Origin: an uncultured Acetatifactor sp.
GTDB lineage: Bacteria; Bacillota; Clostridia; Lachnospirales; Lachnospiraceae
Assembly: GCA_947630715.1 (NCBI GenBank)
Contig: CANRIP010000014.1
Coordinates: 1-61,912, forward strand
Direction: 5' to 3'
Length of the DNA stretch: 61,912 nt
The notes under the pieces were generated by a model. That model had not been told where the DNA came from. It made no database searches and saw only the letters and a list, made by a program, of their open reading frames with translations. The translations under genes and the position numbers were made by a program. The number at the start of each line of letters is the position of its first letter. Within the stretch, counting starts at the first letter, position 1. Of this stretch, positions 61,470 to 61,912 are shown piece by piece.

Positions 61470-61572
61470 TTGTCTGCTTCCTTACGCCGGTATTAACCGG
61501 TTCAAGTGATGAGGGTTAGAAACGGGGAAAGGTTTCCCGTTTCAATCTCAGCGATGCGCTCCCCTAGCGGTT
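61470..61572 (-). promoter_or_regulatory. TPP (thi-box) riboswitch
   Basis: On the minus strand the conserved pieces of the thi-box appear in order: AGGGGAGC, then GCTGAGATT, then AACCCTCATCACTTGAACCGG, then TTAATACCGGCGTAAGGAAGCA. The helices P1 to P5 can be drawn. Thiamine pyrophosphate binding would favour the terminator before thiT, giving end-product control of uptake. Confidence 0.93.
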
Positions 61573-61586
61573 ATGTTATCACGCTT

Positions 61587-61615
61587 ACTATAAAGCAGCG
61601 GCCTGTCCTTGTCAA
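61587..61615 (-). promoter_or_regulatory. thiT promoter
   Basis: Perfect TTGACA and TATAGT with 17 bp spacing on the minus strand, placing the start about 10 bp before the thi-box. Confidence 0.75.
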
Positions 61616-61620
61616 GCAGG

Positions 61621-61815
61621 ATTTTTTCCGGAGCCGTTTGACAGCAGGATTTTTTCTGGAGTCGTTTGCGGGTTTTTTCCCGGAGCCGTCTGCACCATTT
61701 TTTCCGGAGCCGTTTGCGCTTTTTGCCAGAGTCGTCCGTCTGCGCTTTTTGCCAGAGTCGTCCGCATGTATTTTTGTCGGAGCCGTCTGCGCCTTTTTTC
61801 CGGAACCGTCTGCGG
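61621..61815. repeat. Degenerate 22-28 bp tandem repeat array
   Basis: Eight head-to-tail copies of a unit with core TTTTTYCGGAGYCGTYTGCG (GGAG/AGAG cores near 61630, 61658, 61682, 61706, 61728, 61754, 61779, 61802). Spacings vary from 22 to 28 bp, not multiples of three, so the array is not a coding repeat. It lies directly upstream of the thiT promoter; nothing else is recognised between it and the window end. Confidence 0.75.
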
Positions 61816-61912
61816 GTTTTCCTTTTCTTCGGCGGGCAGGGTTCTTTCATGAAGAAAAATTGAAAGCTGAAAAAGTATAGGATATATCGAGGTTTATTAG
61901 CGTTATACAAAA

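Noticed and set aside
61548..61910. Minus-strand Arg/Lys-rich frame of 120 codons at the right edge
   Set aside because: It runs through the tandem repeat array and overlaps the thiT promoter and the thi-box start. Repeat spacing is not in multiples of three, so it is a chance frame.

Overview
The window looks like chromosomal DNA from a GC-rich member of the Clostridia, most likely a Lachnospiraceae-type gut anaerobe. This is an inference from gene content: a T-box ahead of aspS-gatCAB, glnA paired with an ANTAR regulator, DapL-type diaminopimelate synthesis, a PurO-like plus AICAR-transformylase split of PurH, AddAB instead of RecBCD, an ECF-type ThiT under a TPP riboswitch, and several small families typical of that group. 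Ribosome binding sites are strong (AGGAGG type). Many sigma-A-like promoters with 17-18 bp spacing can be read directly. No rRNA, tRNA, CRISPR array, insertion sequence or prophage is visible.

Layout. 1-1.2 kb: a serine beta-lactamase-fold hydrolase, then a 37-codon membrane peptide gene on the minus strand. 1.6-9.4 kb: a compact nine-gene Tad/Flp-like pilus or secretion operon: CpaF ATPase, TadB-like and TadC-like membrane proteins, an Flp-like pilin, two TadE-like pseudopilins, a CpaB-like SAF protein, a large exported CxxC/InlB-repeat protein, and a prepilin peptidase. 9.5-16.5 kb: glycosyltransferase, HisC-like aminotransferase, small export protein, methyltransferase, Hsp33, NAD synthetase and a membrane-anchored FMN-binding-like protein. 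16.6-20.8 kb: glnA behind an apparent ANTAR-type attenuator, its ANTAR regulator, dapF and dapL. 20.9-26.4 kb: a T-box-controlled aspS-gatC-gatA-gatB operon. 26.4-32.1 kb: a membrane-anchored unknown, a DUF6106-like protein, guaB and a GGDEF-EAL sensor protein. 32.1-40 kb: a ZTP riboswitch driving the split late purine genes, then a DHH phosphoesterase, glnS, a DUF2225 protein and a MocR-type regulator. 40.2-41.1 kb: an AT-rich HAD hydrolase island that looks acquired. 41.3-49.6 kb: a small acidic membrane protein, TetR regulator, DUF6062-like protein, an MBOAT/SGNH acyltransferase pair, M19 dipeptidase and uracil permease (minus strand), and DegV. 49.7-59.8 kb: a DNA-repair run (xth, mpg, addB, addA) continuing into a GH27 alpha-galactosidase and a small zinc-ribbon protein. 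59.8-61.9 kb: an unknown protein and thiT behind a TPP riboswitch, with a degenerate tandem repeat array upstream of its promoter.

The most striking feature is the density of RNA-based control. Four leaders (glnA, aspS-gatCAB, purO-like, thiT) each carry a recognisable sensor element overlapping or abutting an intrinsic terminator, for glutamine/nitrogen status, uncharged tRNA, the folate/purine alarmone ZTP, and thiamine pyrophosphate. The most system-like locus is the Tad-like operon, which carries a large cysteine-motif exported protein between its CpaB-like and prepilin-peptidase genes and has no visible CpaE/TadZ or secretin gene.
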